Shown: positions 63,484-64,000 of the stretch, piece after piece
How positions within the stretch are numbered: position 1 is the stretch's first letter
Layout of the letters: every line of letters starts with the position of its first letter
Source of the DNA: Clostridia bacterium
GTDB taxonomy: Bacteria; Bacillota; Clostridia; TANB77; CAG-508
Assembly (NCBI GenBank): GCA_017437145.1
Contig: JAFSBT010000003.1
Coordinates: 372,001-436,000, forward strand
Reading direction: 5' to 3'
Length of the DNA: 64,000 nt
Program-made: the position numbers and the translations under genes
The notes under the pieces: model-generated
Seen by the model: only the letters and a program-made list of their open reading frames with translations
Told to the model about the DNA's origin: nothing
Database searches by the model: none

Positions 63484-64000
63484 TTACAAAATCTCTTTCA
63501 ATATCTCCTCATCTGTTTTAGGTGATAACATTCTTGGAGGGATATCTAAAATTGTTCTTGCTCCTGTTTCACCTTTTTTTGCTAATCTATATAATGCTCT
63601 TGCATATGCAACTAAAATACTAGAAGTAAATTCAGGATTTGATTCTAGATTCAAAGAATATTCGATTATTTGATTATTTTTGTTATCTTTACCTGTCTTT
63701 CCGCTTCTTATTACAAATCCACCATGTGGCATTTTATTATGCTCTTTCTTTAATTCTTCTTCTGTTATGAAATTAACTATTGTTTTATAATCTGCAAAAT
63801 AATTTGGCATTGTTTTTATTTCTTCTTCAACTTTTTTTGCATCTGCTCCTTCTTCTAAAACAACAAAACATTCTCTTAAATGTTTTTCTCCAACAGTTAA
63901 TTCTGGATTTTCACCTAATTTCACTCTACTTACAGCCTCATCTATAGGAATTGTATATTGAACAGCATTCTTCACTCCTGCAATTCTTCTTATTGCGTCT
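63484..64000 (-). CDS. ddh: meso-Diaminopimelate dehydrogenase (5' part outside window)
   Basis: The visible 171 C-terminal codons show the substrate domain of Ddh: MPHGGFVIRSGKTG, LNLESNPEFTSSILVAYARAL, GETGARTILDIPPRMLSPKT. The enzyme reductively aminates tetrahydrodipicolinate in one step, the dehydrogenase route of lysine and meso-DAP synthesis. The start lies beyond 64000. Confidence 0.9.
   Translation of the reverse strand, partial: DAIRRIAGVKNAVQYTIPIDEAVSRVKLGENPELTVGEKHLRECFVVLEEGADAKKVEEEIKTMPNYFADYKTIVNFITEEELKKEHNKMPHGGFVIRSGKTGKDNKNNQIIEYSLNLESNPEFTSSILVAYARALYRLAKKGETGARTILDIPPRMLSPKTDEEILKEIL

Overview
The window is a 64 kb chromosomal segment of an uncultured, very AT-rich, endospore-forming Clostridia-type Firmicute, probably a gut organism. 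The sporulation cassette spoIIAA-spoIIAB-sigF-spoIID-spoIIQ, sigH, the ctsR-mcsA-mcsB-clpC operon with a CtsR box, RNase J, a T-box ahead of thrS, a meso-DAP dehydrogenase and a sortase-anchored surface protein all point there. Nearly every gene is on the minus strand. Layout: 1-2.6 kb, a tRNA wobble methyltransferase end, a small unknown gene and typA. 2.6-5.06 kb, a plus-strand island with different codon use: three small secreted or membrane ORFs and a family of structured leader/small RNAs. 5-16 kb, plsC, cmk, a P-loop/Asp23 protein, a GT2 glycosyltransferase, pnp, rpsO, thrS and its T-box, PAP2. 16-19.5 kb, sporulation genes. 20-30 kb, rpmF, a cyclophilin, glycolysis (gap, pgk, tpiA, gpmI), an MtaB-type methylthiotransferase, mreB/mbl. 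30-42.8 kb, addA, fmt, def, priA, tsaD, an HD-GYP protein, a cysteine desulfurase. 43-57 kb, CDF transporter, clpC operon, site-2 protease, lysS, surface protein, RNase J. 57-64 kb, Cys-rich micropeptides, a GntR/ABC operon, a phage-type DUF7694 gene, tRNA-Thr(GGU), aldo/keto reductase, sigH, ddh. 

The main discovery is a systematic +1 frame change. Ten conserved genes (plsC, the P-loop/Asp23 gene, the DUF84 gene, spoIID, the mtaB-like gene, priA, tsaD, the HD-GYP gene, ctsR, the ABC permease) are each interrupted, 14 times in total, always in one way: an in-frame CGG codon is reached, and homology continues only if the C is skipped and GGN is read as glycine. The recovered glycines are often the most conserved residue present (Walker A of PriA and of the P-loop ATPase, the CtsR glycine wing, the SpoIID and TsaD motifs). 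By eye I found no in-frame CGG read as arginine in the other native genes; every other CGG trinucleotide checked there is out of frame (AAC|GGA, GCG|GAA and so on). In-frame CGG without a shift appears only in two atypical, probably acquired ORFs (3954-4331 and 59947-60354). In the mtaB-like gene one CGG is carried by an inserted dispersed repeat, and skipping its C restores the frame. The simplest reading is that CGG is unassigned as a triplet here and that CGGN is decoded as glycine, by +1 slippage at a hungry codon or by a four-base-reading tRNA-Gly. 

The intergenic DNA is rich in repeats: palindromes with TGTAGGGGC/GCCCCTACA ends and interchangeable cores, a 60 bp inverted repeat in four copies, a 100 bp hairpin with a conserved loop in two copies, and T/G-rich words. 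All calls were made by reading the sequence; no database search was run.
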